DNA of 6,904 bases from an uncultured Clostridia bacterium (GCA_947385505.1 CANDLP010000127.1:1-6904), one strand, 5' to 3'; shown: positions 1-5,755, counted from the first letter of the stretch. Notes: a model not told the origin generated them from the letters alone. Numbers and translations: made by a program.

Positions 1-46
1 CCCACGTCCGTGCACACTCTTTCCCTACACGACGCTCTTCCGATCT
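1..46. other. Sequencing adapter carry-over (not genomic)
   Basis: Positions 14-46 match, base for base, the 33-nt Illumina TruSeq read-1 adapter (begins ACACTCTTTCCC, ends CTCTTCCGATCT). Positions 6-13 (GTCCGTGC) occupy the place of an 8-base i5 index, and positions 3-5 (CAC) match the end of the P5 arm that precedes the index in dual-indexed libraries; positions 1-2 do not match. Genomic sequence starts at 47. Nothing biological should be annotated in these bases, and the contig really ends at 47. Confidence 0.97.
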
Positions 47-1052
47 CCTTTTCGTTTATAAGGGCGGCTTTGGTTGTCGTGGAACCTGCGTCTATGCCTA
101 AATAACATTTTCCTTTGTGAGAGCTAAGGTCGGCGGTAGGAATTATCGCCTTGGCGTGTCTCTCCAAAAACTCCTGTTTCTCCTTTTCATCTTTAAAGAG
201 AGGGGCAAGCCTTTCAACCTCATGAGTCTGTATGGCGGATAACCCTTCTATTTTTTTCCTTAAGGCGGAGGTTTCAATCTCGCCCCTGCTGTCTGACAAT
301 GCCGCGCCCGTCGCCACAAAAAGATTAGCGTCTTCAGGAAAGATTATTTCGTCCTCCGTAAGGTTCAATGTTACAATAAAACGCTTTCTAAGCTCGGAAA
401 GATAATGGAGCGGTCCGCCCAGAAAGGCGACTTTTCCTCTTATGGGTTTTCCGCACGCCAAGCCGCTTATAGTCTGATTCACCACCGACTGGAACACCGA
501 AGCTGCTACGTCGCTTTTCTTTGCGCCGTCGTTCAGAAGGGGCTGAATGTCGGATTTGGCGAATACGCCGCAGCGGGAGGCAATCGGATAAATAGTCTCC
601 GCTTTTTTGGCAAGCTCGTTAAGCCCCGTTATGTCGGTATTCAGCAATGCCGCCATCTGGTCTATAAAAGCGCCCGTGCCGCCTGCGCAGGTGCCGTTCA
701 TGCGCTGCTCTATCCCGCCCTTAAGATAGGTTATCTTAGCGTCCTCGCCGCCCAATTCTATGGCTACGTCGGTTTGCGGGATAAGCTTTTCAATTGCCAC
801 TGCTCCGGCTGTCACTTCCTGAACAAACGGAATATCCAGCCACTTAGCCACGTTTATACCGCCGCTTCCCGTTACCGCCACAGTGGCTCCGCTTTCGCCG
901 ATTTTATCTATGCCTTCGGTCAGCACTTCGGCTAAGGTTTTTTTGATATCCGAATAATGTCTTTGATATTTTTTATGTACGGTTTTGCCGTTTTCGTCAA
1001 GGATAACTATTTTTACCGTTGTCGATCCAACGTCAAGTCCGATATGGAACAT
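47..1052 (-). CDS. Acyl-CoA dehydratase activase, BadF/BcrA-type ATPase (3'-truncated)
   Basis: This is the N-terminal 335 residues of a BcrAD/BadFG (ASKHA-fold) ATPase. Family members use ATP to push one electron into a 2-hydroxyacyl-CoA dehydratase in the cytoplasm of anaerobes. Visible motifs are the phosphate-1 loop GLDVGSTT (5-12), ELGGEDAKI (99-107), NGTCAGGTGAF (119-129) and SRCGVFAKSD (159-168). C122 and C161 are 39 residues apart, the spacing of the two cysteines that hold the bridging [4Fe-4S] cluster in HgdC. FLGGPLHYLSELR (210-222) followed by a second phosphate-1 loop, YLGIDAGSTTTK (317-328), points to the large (about 1,400-residue) tandem-ATPase fusion class rather than the roughly 260-residue HgdC; the physiological substrate of that class is unclear to me. 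ATG 1052 is preferred: AGGAAAGGAAAGG lies just upstream and the protein starts at the family's conserved core. An in-frame ATG at 1148 would add 32 residues encoded by leader hairpins. The 3' end is lost at the adapter; the frame stays open through positions 46-1, but those residues are artificial. Confidence 0.93.
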
Positions 1053-1070
1053 ATATTTATAACCTTTCCT

Positions 1071-1258
1071 TTCCTTTTGAGGAAGTGTTTGTGCCAAAAG
1101 CACAAACGCGACGGGTTTGAAAGAACCCGTTTGTCCAAATTCTTTCATACCAATCTCTTTTTACCTGACGCAATATCCACAGGTCAAAAAGGGATTAGTA
1201 TCAAACTTATTCCCTTTCTTTTGAAACACGTAAAACATGCGAGCTTTTCCGCCCGATA
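1071..1258 (-). promoter_or_regulatory. Structured mRNA leader of the activase gene
   Basis: Between the predicted transcription start (about 1258) and ATG 1052 the minus-strand RNA can form several stem-loops. From 5' to 3' they are: a 5-bp stem near 1237-1256; an imperfect stem at 1188-1217 (outer AAAGGGA/TCCCTTT, with further inner pairs) running into five U; ACCTG/CAGGT at 1163-1184; a perfect 7-bp ACGGGTT/AACCCGT stem at 1111-1130; a perfect 8-bp GTTTGTGC/GCACAAAC stem at 1087-1107; and TTCCT/AGGAA at 1071-1084, which touches the first GGAA of the ribosome binding region. Folding was done by eye. It matches no riboswitch or T-box consensus that I recognise. Confidence 0.5.
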
Positions 1259-1264
1259 AAATAT

Positions 1265-1293
1265 ATTATACACCAAATTTGTTAAAATTGCAA
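1265..1293 (-). promoter_or_regulatory. Sigma-A promoter of the activase gene
   Basis: On the minus strand, TTGCAA (1293-1288; 4 of 6 consensus) and TATAAT (1270-1265; 6 of 6) are separated by exactly 17 bases. Transcription would start near 1258, giving a leader of about 205 nt before ATG 1052. The promoter begins 15 bases beyond the U-tract of the preceding gene's terminator, so the activase is an independent transcription unit. Confidence 0.75.
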
Positions 1294-1308
1294 TGGTAAA
1301 TAGATTAC

Positions 1309-1348
1309 AAAAATGGGCGGAACCGCCTTTTTTAAAGGTGATTCCGCC
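1309..1348 (-). terminator. Intrinsic terminator after the SH3b-CAP protein gene
   Basis: The minus-strand RNA forms a hairpin with arms 1348-1334 and 1330-1316: GGCGGAATCACCTTT against AAAGGCGGTTCCGCC, 15 positions with one mismatch and one G-U pair. The loop is three A, and a run of five U follows after CA. It lies 45 bases past the stop at 1394. The opposite strand also has four T after the stem, so it may work weakly in both directions. Confidence 0.9.
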
Positions 1349-1393
1349 TTTTCACATAATTTTCAGGGGCATAATAATACTTTTGCGGGAATT

Positions 1394-3058
1394 TTAAGGG
1401 GTATAGAAAATCTGCGTCCAGTAATATCCGTAATAATCCCCCTCAATATAGTAGCACCCCGCGCCCATATATTCATGATCTCCCAGAATATTTACTCTAT
1501 GGGCATAATCGTTCATCCAACAGCTTACCACCTTCTCTGCGGAGGGATACCATTTTGCAATATTCTCCGCTTTGGAGGAGGGGTTTGAAAGTCCGTACCT
1601 GTCCAGTACGGTAAAGCACTTTGTGCCGTCGGGGCGTGTATGGGAGGTGTTAAAGGTAACCTCCCACGCTCTTTCGGCAGCGGCGGCGGTAAGGCTGTCA
1701 AGCTGCTTGAATGGCTTTAATCCGTATTCGGCTCTGACCGCGTTTACAGCTTCAAACATCTGGCGGGCAAGCTCCTTTTCACGGTCTGTTTGCGCCCTTT
1801 GTCCGTAATTGCCGCTTATTGGATATTCGACTGTCTCGGTATGGCTGAGAAAATCCGAATGGATAAACTCGCCGCTTTCCAATTTACAATATCCCGTATT
1901 TGTTTTCGCTTTAACATTTACGGTATCGTTAAGACTGTAACGGTTTACTTTGGAGGAGCCTTCTATCGCTTCTTCTCTGCTGTAAATGCCGTCGCTGCTG
2001 ACGTACATTACTCCTTCTGCGGGGGATTCGATCCACTTCGGGGTTTCTTCTTCACTCAGGTAATCCTCATGGATAAATTCGCCGTTTTCCGTTTTGTAAT
2101 AATGAGTGTCTGTCAGGGCAGTTATTTTCACCGTTTCGTTAATATTATATTGATTTAGCTTGACCGACCCCTCTATTGCTTCCTCGCGGCTGTATATTCC
2201 GTCTTTTCTTATGTACATTATTCCTTTGACAGGAGATTCTATCCACTTCTGGGTTTCTTCTTCGCTTATGTAATCCTCGTGGATAAATTCGCCGCTTTCC
2301 GTTTTATAATAGTGGGTATCGGTTTTGGCCGTGACTTTTACCGTGTCGTTTATTCGGTATAGGTTTATTTTTTCGGAGCCTTCAATGGCAGCGGCGCGGC
2401 TGTATATTTTGTCGGTGTTTATATACTTTATTCCGCTTGTTTCGGTTTCCGTCCACCTTTCGTCGGGCTTTTCGTCTGCTGCGGTTTCTTCCTCTTCTTT
2501 TTCCTTGGGAGCATTTATGTCGTTTTGGTCTCCGTCCGTACCGCTGTCGGATATGAGGTCTGAATATTGCTCGGAATCGGTATCTGTAATTGTTCCCGAA
2601 TCAAAAATATCGGAATTATCGGGATTATGGGAATCGGTACTGTCCGACGGAATCAAATCGATTTCCTGATAAGCGTCAACCGATTCAATGCCGCCGTAAG
2701 CTTCGGAACCGTCATAAATGGCGTTATTTACTTTATTCGCGTTACCCGCGCTATTCATGCTGAGCGCGGAAGCGCCGTCGGGGTAAACATCATAAGGCAC
2801 GCGCTGAGCTTTCACCTTTTTTGCTCCCAAAAAACGGTCCGAAACCGGTGCGGTCTCACCCGCCATAACTAAGGCTTCACAGGCAGCCGCAGCATTGTTG
2901 TGGGCAATTTCGCCGTGAACCTCGCCTTTTCCGGCGAAACAGACGGAGAACACCATAACTCCGCTTAAAAAAGCGTATAAGCCCTTATACCTCATACGGC
3001 AAAGAACTTTAAACGCACTTATACATAAAATTTTTAAAACTTTCAGCAATTCAGCCAT
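1394..3058 (-). CDS. Secreted CAP-domain protein with three SH3b-like repeats
   Basis: A 554-residue exported protein whose molecular activity is unknown. Basic residues R21-K25 precede a hydrophobic stretch (27-42) that reads as a signal peptide or membrane anchor; no lipobox is present. Residues about 44-128 are featureless and about 129-205 form an Asp/Ser/Glu-rich linker. Three SH3b-like repeats follow (about 201-270, 271-340, 341-410), each ending in GEFIHxD(Y/F)(I/L)S. The CAP/SCP domain occupies about 417-554, with HTRPDG (H473), AENIA (E498), WMNDYAHR (H520) and YWTQIFY, so the usual His/Glu cavity residues are kept. SH3b repeats in secreted proteins commonly bind peptidoglycan, so cell-wall attachment is inferred. 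Start 3058 has AAAGGA seven bases upstream; M22 (2995) would give a more ordinary signal peptide but lacks a ribosome binding site. The CAP domain is a paralogue of that in the upstream lipoprotein gene, and the two are probably co-transcribed. Confidence 0.93.
   Translation of the reverse strand: MAELLKVLKILCISAFKVLCRMRYKGLYAFLSGVMVFSVCFAGKGEVHGEIAHNNAAAACEALVMAGETAPVSDRFLGAKKVKAQRVPYDVYPDGASALSMNSAGNANKVNNAIYDGSEAYGGIESVDAYQEIDLIPSDSTDSHNPDNSDIFDSGTITDTDSEQYSDLISDSGTDGDQNDINAPKEKEEEETAADEKPDERWTETETSGIKYINTDKIYSRAAAIEGSEKINLYRINDTVKVTAKTDTHYYKTESGEFIHEDYISEEETQKWIESPVKGIMYIRKDGIYSREEAIEGSVKLNQYNINETVKITALTDTHYYKTENGEFIHEDYLSEEETPKWIESPAEGVMYVSSDGIYSREEAIEGSSKVNRYSLNDTVNVKAKTNTGYCKLESGEFIHSDFLSHTETVEYPISGNYGQRAQTDREKELARQMFEAVNAVRAEYGLKPFKQLDSLTAAAAERAWEVTFNTSHTRPDGTKCFTVLDRYGLSNPSSKAENIAKWYPSAEKVVSCWMNDYAHRVNILGDHEYMGAGCYYIEGDYYGYYWTQIFYTP
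1829..2458 (-). repeat. Three tandem 210-bp repeats encoding SH3b-like modules
   Basis: The coding sequence holds three in-frame units at 2458-2249, 2248-2039 and 2038-1829, each exactly 210 bases (70 residues). Landmarks recur with this period: IYSR at residues 218, 288 and 358, and GEFIH at 256, 326 and 396. Units 1 and 2 remain similar at the DNA level, for example around 2063-2110 against 2273-2320. Unit 3 is more diverged, with SDFLSHTET in place of EDYLSEEET. The pattern indicates internal duplication, with the most recent copying between the first two units. Confidence 0.9.
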
Positions 3059-3084
3059 TTAACATTCCTTTCAATGTCAAAACC

Positions 3085-3184
3085 GAGGGAAAAGCAATAC
3101 CCTCATTTTTCTCAAAATGTCCCCGCCTGTTTCGACAGGCAATTTTTCAGCTTTTACGAAAAACAGCCAACCTTCCGTAAAAGC
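3085..3184 (-). promoter_or_regulatory. Three hairpins between the two CAP genes
   Basis: In the 141-base gap, reading with transcription, there are three inverted repeats: a 9-bp stem GCTTTTACG/CGTAAAAGC (3184-3176 and 3158-3150, 17-nt loop); a 6-bp stem GCCTGT/ACAGGC (3140-3135 and 3130-3125, loop CGAA); and GAGGG/CCCTC (3104-3100 and 3089-3085) followed by GGUUUUG. Only the last resembles a terminator in this direction, and weakly. I found no convincing promoter here, so the hairpins more likely act in mRNA processing, stability or partial termination. Confidence 0.5.
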
Positions 3185-3199
3185 ATATAACCTGTGTTT

Positions 3200-4270
3200 T
3201 CAATAGTGATAGAATTCCTGGGTCCAGAAATGATAGTAACTCTGGTAATCATCTTTTATGTAATAATAGCCTACTCCCATATAGGTATAATCCTTGTTCA
3301 GAATAGCGGCACGGTGGGAGGGACTGTTCATCCACGCTTCCACAACGCTTTCGGGGGAATCTTGTCCTGCGGCAATATTTTCGCCCCAGCCTCCGTAAAC
3401 AATACCGTTTTCGTTAAAAGCCCCTGTACAAGTTGTGCCGTCAGGGCGGGTATGATCCGCGCGGTATTCAACTGTAAGCTCCCATGCTCTTGTAAGCGCC
3501 ACGGTTTTCAGAATATCCATTTTTTCAAACGCCGGAAGCCCTTCTTTGGCTCTTTCCGCATTTGTGAGTTCAAATACCCTGTCCGCAAAATCACGTTCTG
3601 TTTCCGTGCAGTATCTTTGTCCATATCTTCCCCCTGTCAAAGCAGGGTCGGAAGGCGCTTCAGCTGTGGGCTCCGCAACAGGTTCCGGAGTAAAATCGGG
3701 AACAGGTTCAGAAACAGGTTCGGTTGACGGCGGTTCTGTGGGCAAGGGCTGAGTTTCCGTTGGCAGTATGTTTTCCGTTATGGAAACAGAGGGAACGGTT
3801 ATGGTTGTTGTTGTGGTTATGGGCGCAGGAGCGGTTGTTGAAATCGGCGGTAGTGATTGTTCCGAGTGAGGTTCTGATAAAGCGTCGTAGGTTGATTCCG
3901 TAACGGGTTCAGAAACGGGTATAATCTCATTGACCTCGGCAGTTTGTTCCGTGACCGCCTCCAAAGCGGTTTCGGAGAATACATTGGTTGTTTCGGCGGG
4001 TTGTGTTGATTCCTCCTGTTCGGCATTTTCCGTTTCTTGGACAGTTGTTGTTTCTTTAGAGTCGGCGGTTTCTTTTTTATCTTCTGAAGCGTTTTTAGTA
4101 GATTCGGATTCGGAGCTTTTTTCGCTTTCTTCGGCAGATTTTTCCGTGCCGGCAATCGTAGGCGGCGTATTTCCTTCCGCAGTTTCCGAGGGGGCGCTGC
4201 ACGCGGCAAGGCTTAATGCCGCCGACAGCAGGATCGGTATAATGAGGAGTTTAATATTTTTTTCAAGCAT
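3200..4270 (-). CDS. CAP/SCP-domain lipoprotein
   Basis: A 356-residue exported lipoprotein of unknown activity. The signal peptide is short and basic (MLEKNIK) with a hydrophobic core and lipobox LAAC; C24 would be lipid-modified and hold the protein on the outer face of the membrane. Residues about 25-212 form a low-complexity Glu/Ser/Thr/Pro/Val-rich spacer, probably unstructured, long enough to reach into the wall and a possible O-glycosylation target. The CAP domain (about 214-356) carries HTRPDG (H273), GENIA (E297), WMNSPSHR (H319), YMGVGYYYI and FWTQEFY, a complete-looking cavity set. ATG 4270 is chosen over an in-frame GTG at 4282 because that GTG sits inside the ribosome binding site GGTGAT, seven bases before the ATG. 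The gene has a consensus promoter and is followed by a paralogous secreted CAP protein. Confidence 0.93.
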   Translation of the reverse strand: MLEKNIKLLIIPILLSAALSLAACSAPSETAEGNTPPTIAGTEKSAEESEKSSESESTKNASEDKKETADSKETTTVQETENAEQEESTQPAETTNVFSETALEAVTEQTAEVNEIIPVSEPVTESTYDALSEPHSEQSLPPISTTAPAPITTTTTITVPSVSITENILPTETQPLPTEPPSTEPVSEPVPDFTPEPVAEPTAEAPSDPALTGGRYGQRYCTETERDFADRVFELTNAERAKEGLPAFEKMDILKTVALTRAWELTVEYRADHTRPDGTTCTGAFNENGIVYGGWGENIAAGQDSPESVVEAWMNSPSHRAAILNKDYTYMGVGYYYIKDDYQSYYHFWTQEFYHY

Positions 4271-4340
4271 AATATGTATCACCGTATATGAAAAAATTTT
4301 CTTAAATGTCTCGGATTTTGTCGGTTTTTATGATAGTTAT

Positions 4341-4369
4341 ATTATATCAGCCAATTAAGGGAATGTCAA
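4341..4369 (-). promoter_or_regulatory. Full-consensus sigma-A promoter of the CAP gene pair
   Basis: The minus strand reads TTGACA (4369-4364), 17 bases, then TATAAT (4346-4341): both hexamers and the spacing are perfect, and TGA before the -10 adds an extended -10 element. Start is expected near 4334, leaving a leader of about 64 nt to ATG 4270. It lies just past the terminator of the upstream regulator gene. No obvious operator palindrome overlaps it, so strong and possibly constitutive transcription is inferred. Confidence 0.9.
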
Positions 4370-4406
4370 TGAGAAAATTTTGGGAATTATCGGTATTGAT
4401 TACTTG

Positions 4407-4444
4407 AAAAAATTTTATGAGGTATTGTTGTAATACCTCATAAA
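4407..4444 (-). terminator. Intrinsic terminator after the XRE gene
   Basis: A perfect 13-bp stem (4444-4432 and 4426-4414, TTTATGAGGTATT on the minus strand) closes a 5-base loop (ACAAC) and runs, after AA, into six U. It starts 17 bases after the stop codon at 4462 and separates the regulator from the CAP lipoprotein unit. Confidence 0.93.
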
Positions 4445-4461
4445 GAAAAAATATAGTTAAA

Positions 4462-5622
4462 TCAACCTTTGGTTTTTTCGACCCATTTATCCCAACGCGG
4501 ATCCGACTTGATTTCTTTGTCAACCTTTGAATAATCGGGGCAGCACCAGAAGGGCCAGTCGTCGGGAAGCGAAGCGGCTATATTTGTAAATTCGCCCGAT
4601 TTGCATTTGACAAGCGAAATAAGCGGCGCAGTAAAATAATGCTCTTTTCCGTCAAGCAGACTTTCCAGCATTTTTGCGTGGTTAAGAGCTTTATCAAGAG
4701 AAGAAAAAGCTTCATCATGATACCCCCTTTCCCACTGTACCCTTGAAAGATACAAATAAAGCTGTATCAATTTGCCGTTATATTCACCGTAATTTCCATC
4801 GTCACATATAAGCGAAAAAAGGTTTATTGCCCCCTCAATTTTTTTGATAGGCATATCCGATTTAAAATTATCAAGATTTACCATAAGCCCTTGAATAAGC
4901 TGCTGAGCAAATTCGGCAGCAAGCGCTAAAAGGGCGCGGCCCGTATATTCGGCTCGTTTCTTTTCGTCTGAGGAATATGTCATCATTATTTCACGGGACT
5001 GTGAAATTTCGGGCATACGCTTTGCAAGATTTACGCCTTTTTCGTATTCGCCGATATTTCTGTAAAGCAATACAAGTATCCGTACGGCATTGGTAAAAAT
5101 ACCGCTGTCATGAGTAATTTCTATAAGATTCTCACAAATTTTTATCGCTTCCGCCCAATATTCGTTTTTTCTGTGGCTTCCGCTGTCGTGTACCTGATAT
5201 CCCTCGTCATTGTAATAGAGCCGTTCGCCATACTTTCTCCACCCTGCTTCGGAAAGCGTATCGGCAAGGCACATCAGCAGCTTTTCGTTACAGGGGAACT
5301 CGGCAAGTCCCTCCCGCAAAGAAAAAATGCTATCATCTACCCATTCGCTGTCACTGCGGGCGGTAATATGCAAATCGTTAATTCGGGCGATTATTTCATT
5401 GACCTTTTTATCACGTTCACACTCGTAGCCGAAAAGCTCGTCAATGGAAATTCCGAAATAATTGGCAATAGCCGGTATTAGCTCCATATCGGGATATGAC
5501 CCGTTCATTTCCCAGCGTGAAACCGCCTGACAGGTAATATCAAGCGCTTTGGCTAAATCCTCTTGGGTTCTTCCATCACGCTTTCTTAATTCTTTTATTT
5601 TTTCTCCAAGCTGTAAATTCAT
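4462..5622 (-). CDS. XRE-family HTH regulator with long helical (TPR-like) C-terminus
   Basis: A 386-residue cytoplasmic DNA-binding protein. The N-terminal HTH_3 domain (about 5-63) is canonical: LGEKIKELRKRDGRTQEDLA, then the recognition region TCQAVSRWEMNGSYPD (30-45), then IPAIANYFGISIDELFG. The remaining 320 residues look all-helical, with TPR-like stretches at about 178-203 (LLYRNIGEYEKGVNLAKR) and about 290-320 (RVQWERGYHDEAFSSLDKAL), and a Trp/Cys-rich tail (DDWPFWCCPD). I recognise this as a common architecture in gut Clostridia, but its ligand and targets are unknown to me. By analogy with TPR-bearing HTH regulators the C-terminus may sense a peptide or protein. ATG 5622 has GGAAAGGG five bases upstream. 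It has its own promoter and terminator, so it is monocistronic; candidate operators beside its promoter suggest autoregulation. Confidence 0.92.
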   Translation of the reverse strand: MNLQLGEKIKELRKRDGRTQEDLAKALDITCQAVSRWEMNGSYPDMELIPAIANYFGISIDELFGYECERDKKVNEIIARINDLHITARSDSEWVDDSIFSLREGLAEFPCNEKLLMCLADTLSEAGWRKYGERLYYNDEGYQVHDSGSHRKNEYWAEAIKICENLIEITHDSGIFTNAVRILVLLYRNIGEYEKGVNLAKRMPEISQSREIMMTYSSDEKKRAEYTGRALLALAAEFAQQLIQGLMVNLDNFKSDMPIKKIEGAINLFSLICDDGNYGEYNGKLIQLYLYLSRVQWERGYHDEAFSSLDKALNHAKMLESLLDGKEHYFTAPLISLVKCKSGEFTNIAASLPDDWPFWCCPDYSKVDKEIKSDPRWDKWVEKTKG

Positions 5623-5635
5623 ATAAGCCCTTTCC

Positions 5636-5645
5636 GGGAATTCCC
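5636..5645. promoter_or_regulatory. Palindrome in the XRE leader, candidate operator
   Basis: GGGAATTCCC is a perfect 10-bp palindrome about 20-30 bases downstream of the predicted transcription start and just upstream of the GGAAAGGG ribosome binding site of the XRE gene. Its position would suit a repressor operator or a small RNA hairpin, but one 10-bp palindrome can arise by chance. Confidence 0.3.
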
Positions 5646-5672
5646 ATAATAATTATTCATTGATGTGATTAA

Positions 5673-5701
5673 AGTATATCATATAAAATTTTAAAAGTAA
5701 A
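5673..5701 (-). promoter_or_regulatory. Sigma-A promoter of the XRE gene
   Basis: The minus strand has TTTACT (5701-5696; 4 of 6) and TATACT (5678-5673; 5 of 6) 17 bases apart, with TGA giving an extended -10. Start near 5666 leaves a leader of about 44 nt to ATG 5622. Confidence 0.7.
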
Positions 5702-5723
5702 TTATCAATTGGTTGTATAGTAT

Positions 5724-5738
5724 TCAATCATTGATTGA
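5724..5738. promoter_or_regulatory. Inverted repeat upstream of the XRE promoter, candidate operator
   Basis: TCAATCA-T-TGATTGA is a perfect 7-1-7 inverted repeat about 22 bases upstream of the -35 hexamer. Its 8-base core TCATTGAT recurs on the same strand at 5657-5664, at the predicted transcription start, so two related half-sites bracket the promoter. The size and symmetry suit an XRE dimer, but binding by the adjacent product is inference. Confidence 0.4.
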
Positions 5739-5755
5739 GTTTTAAAAAACGGGTT

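Noticed and set aside
1..10. CCCACGTCCG as a remnant of the old SalI cDNA-cloning linker (CCCACGCGTCCG)
   Set aside because: It lacks the central CG, while an index plus the end of the P5 arm explains the bases and fits the TruSeq adapter that follows.
405..935. Open plus-strand frame of 176 codons
   Set aside because: It lies antisense to the activase, whose family motifs are unmistakable; it has no recognisable domain and the composition of a shadow frame.
1071..1258. T-box or known riboswitch in the activase leader
   Set aside because: I could not find a T-box GGUGGNACCGCG-type element or any other riboswitch core I recognise, so it is reported only as a structured leader.
957..1588. Plus-strand frames at 957-1259 and 1313-1588
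   Set aside because: They cross the leader, promoter and terminator and antisense parts of real genes, with no domain or good start context.
3125..3147. Plus-strand intrinsic terminator (GCCTGT-TTCG-ACAGGC then AATTTTT)
   Set aside because: It has terminator form on the plus strand, but no plus-strand gene exists that it could serve.
3817..4209. Minus-strand frame encoding a strikingly Lys/Arg/Pro-rich 130-residue protein, and the Ser/Val-rich plus-strand frame at 3930-4358
   Set aside because: Both are other-frame readings of the repetitive Glu/Ser/Thr/Pro codons of the lipoprotein spacer, without their own ribosome binding sites.
4280..4282. GTG as start of the CAP lipoprotein
   Set aside because: The GTG is embedded in GGTGAT, which is the ribosome binding site for the ATG at 4270; the ATG also gives a standard lipoprotein signal peptide.
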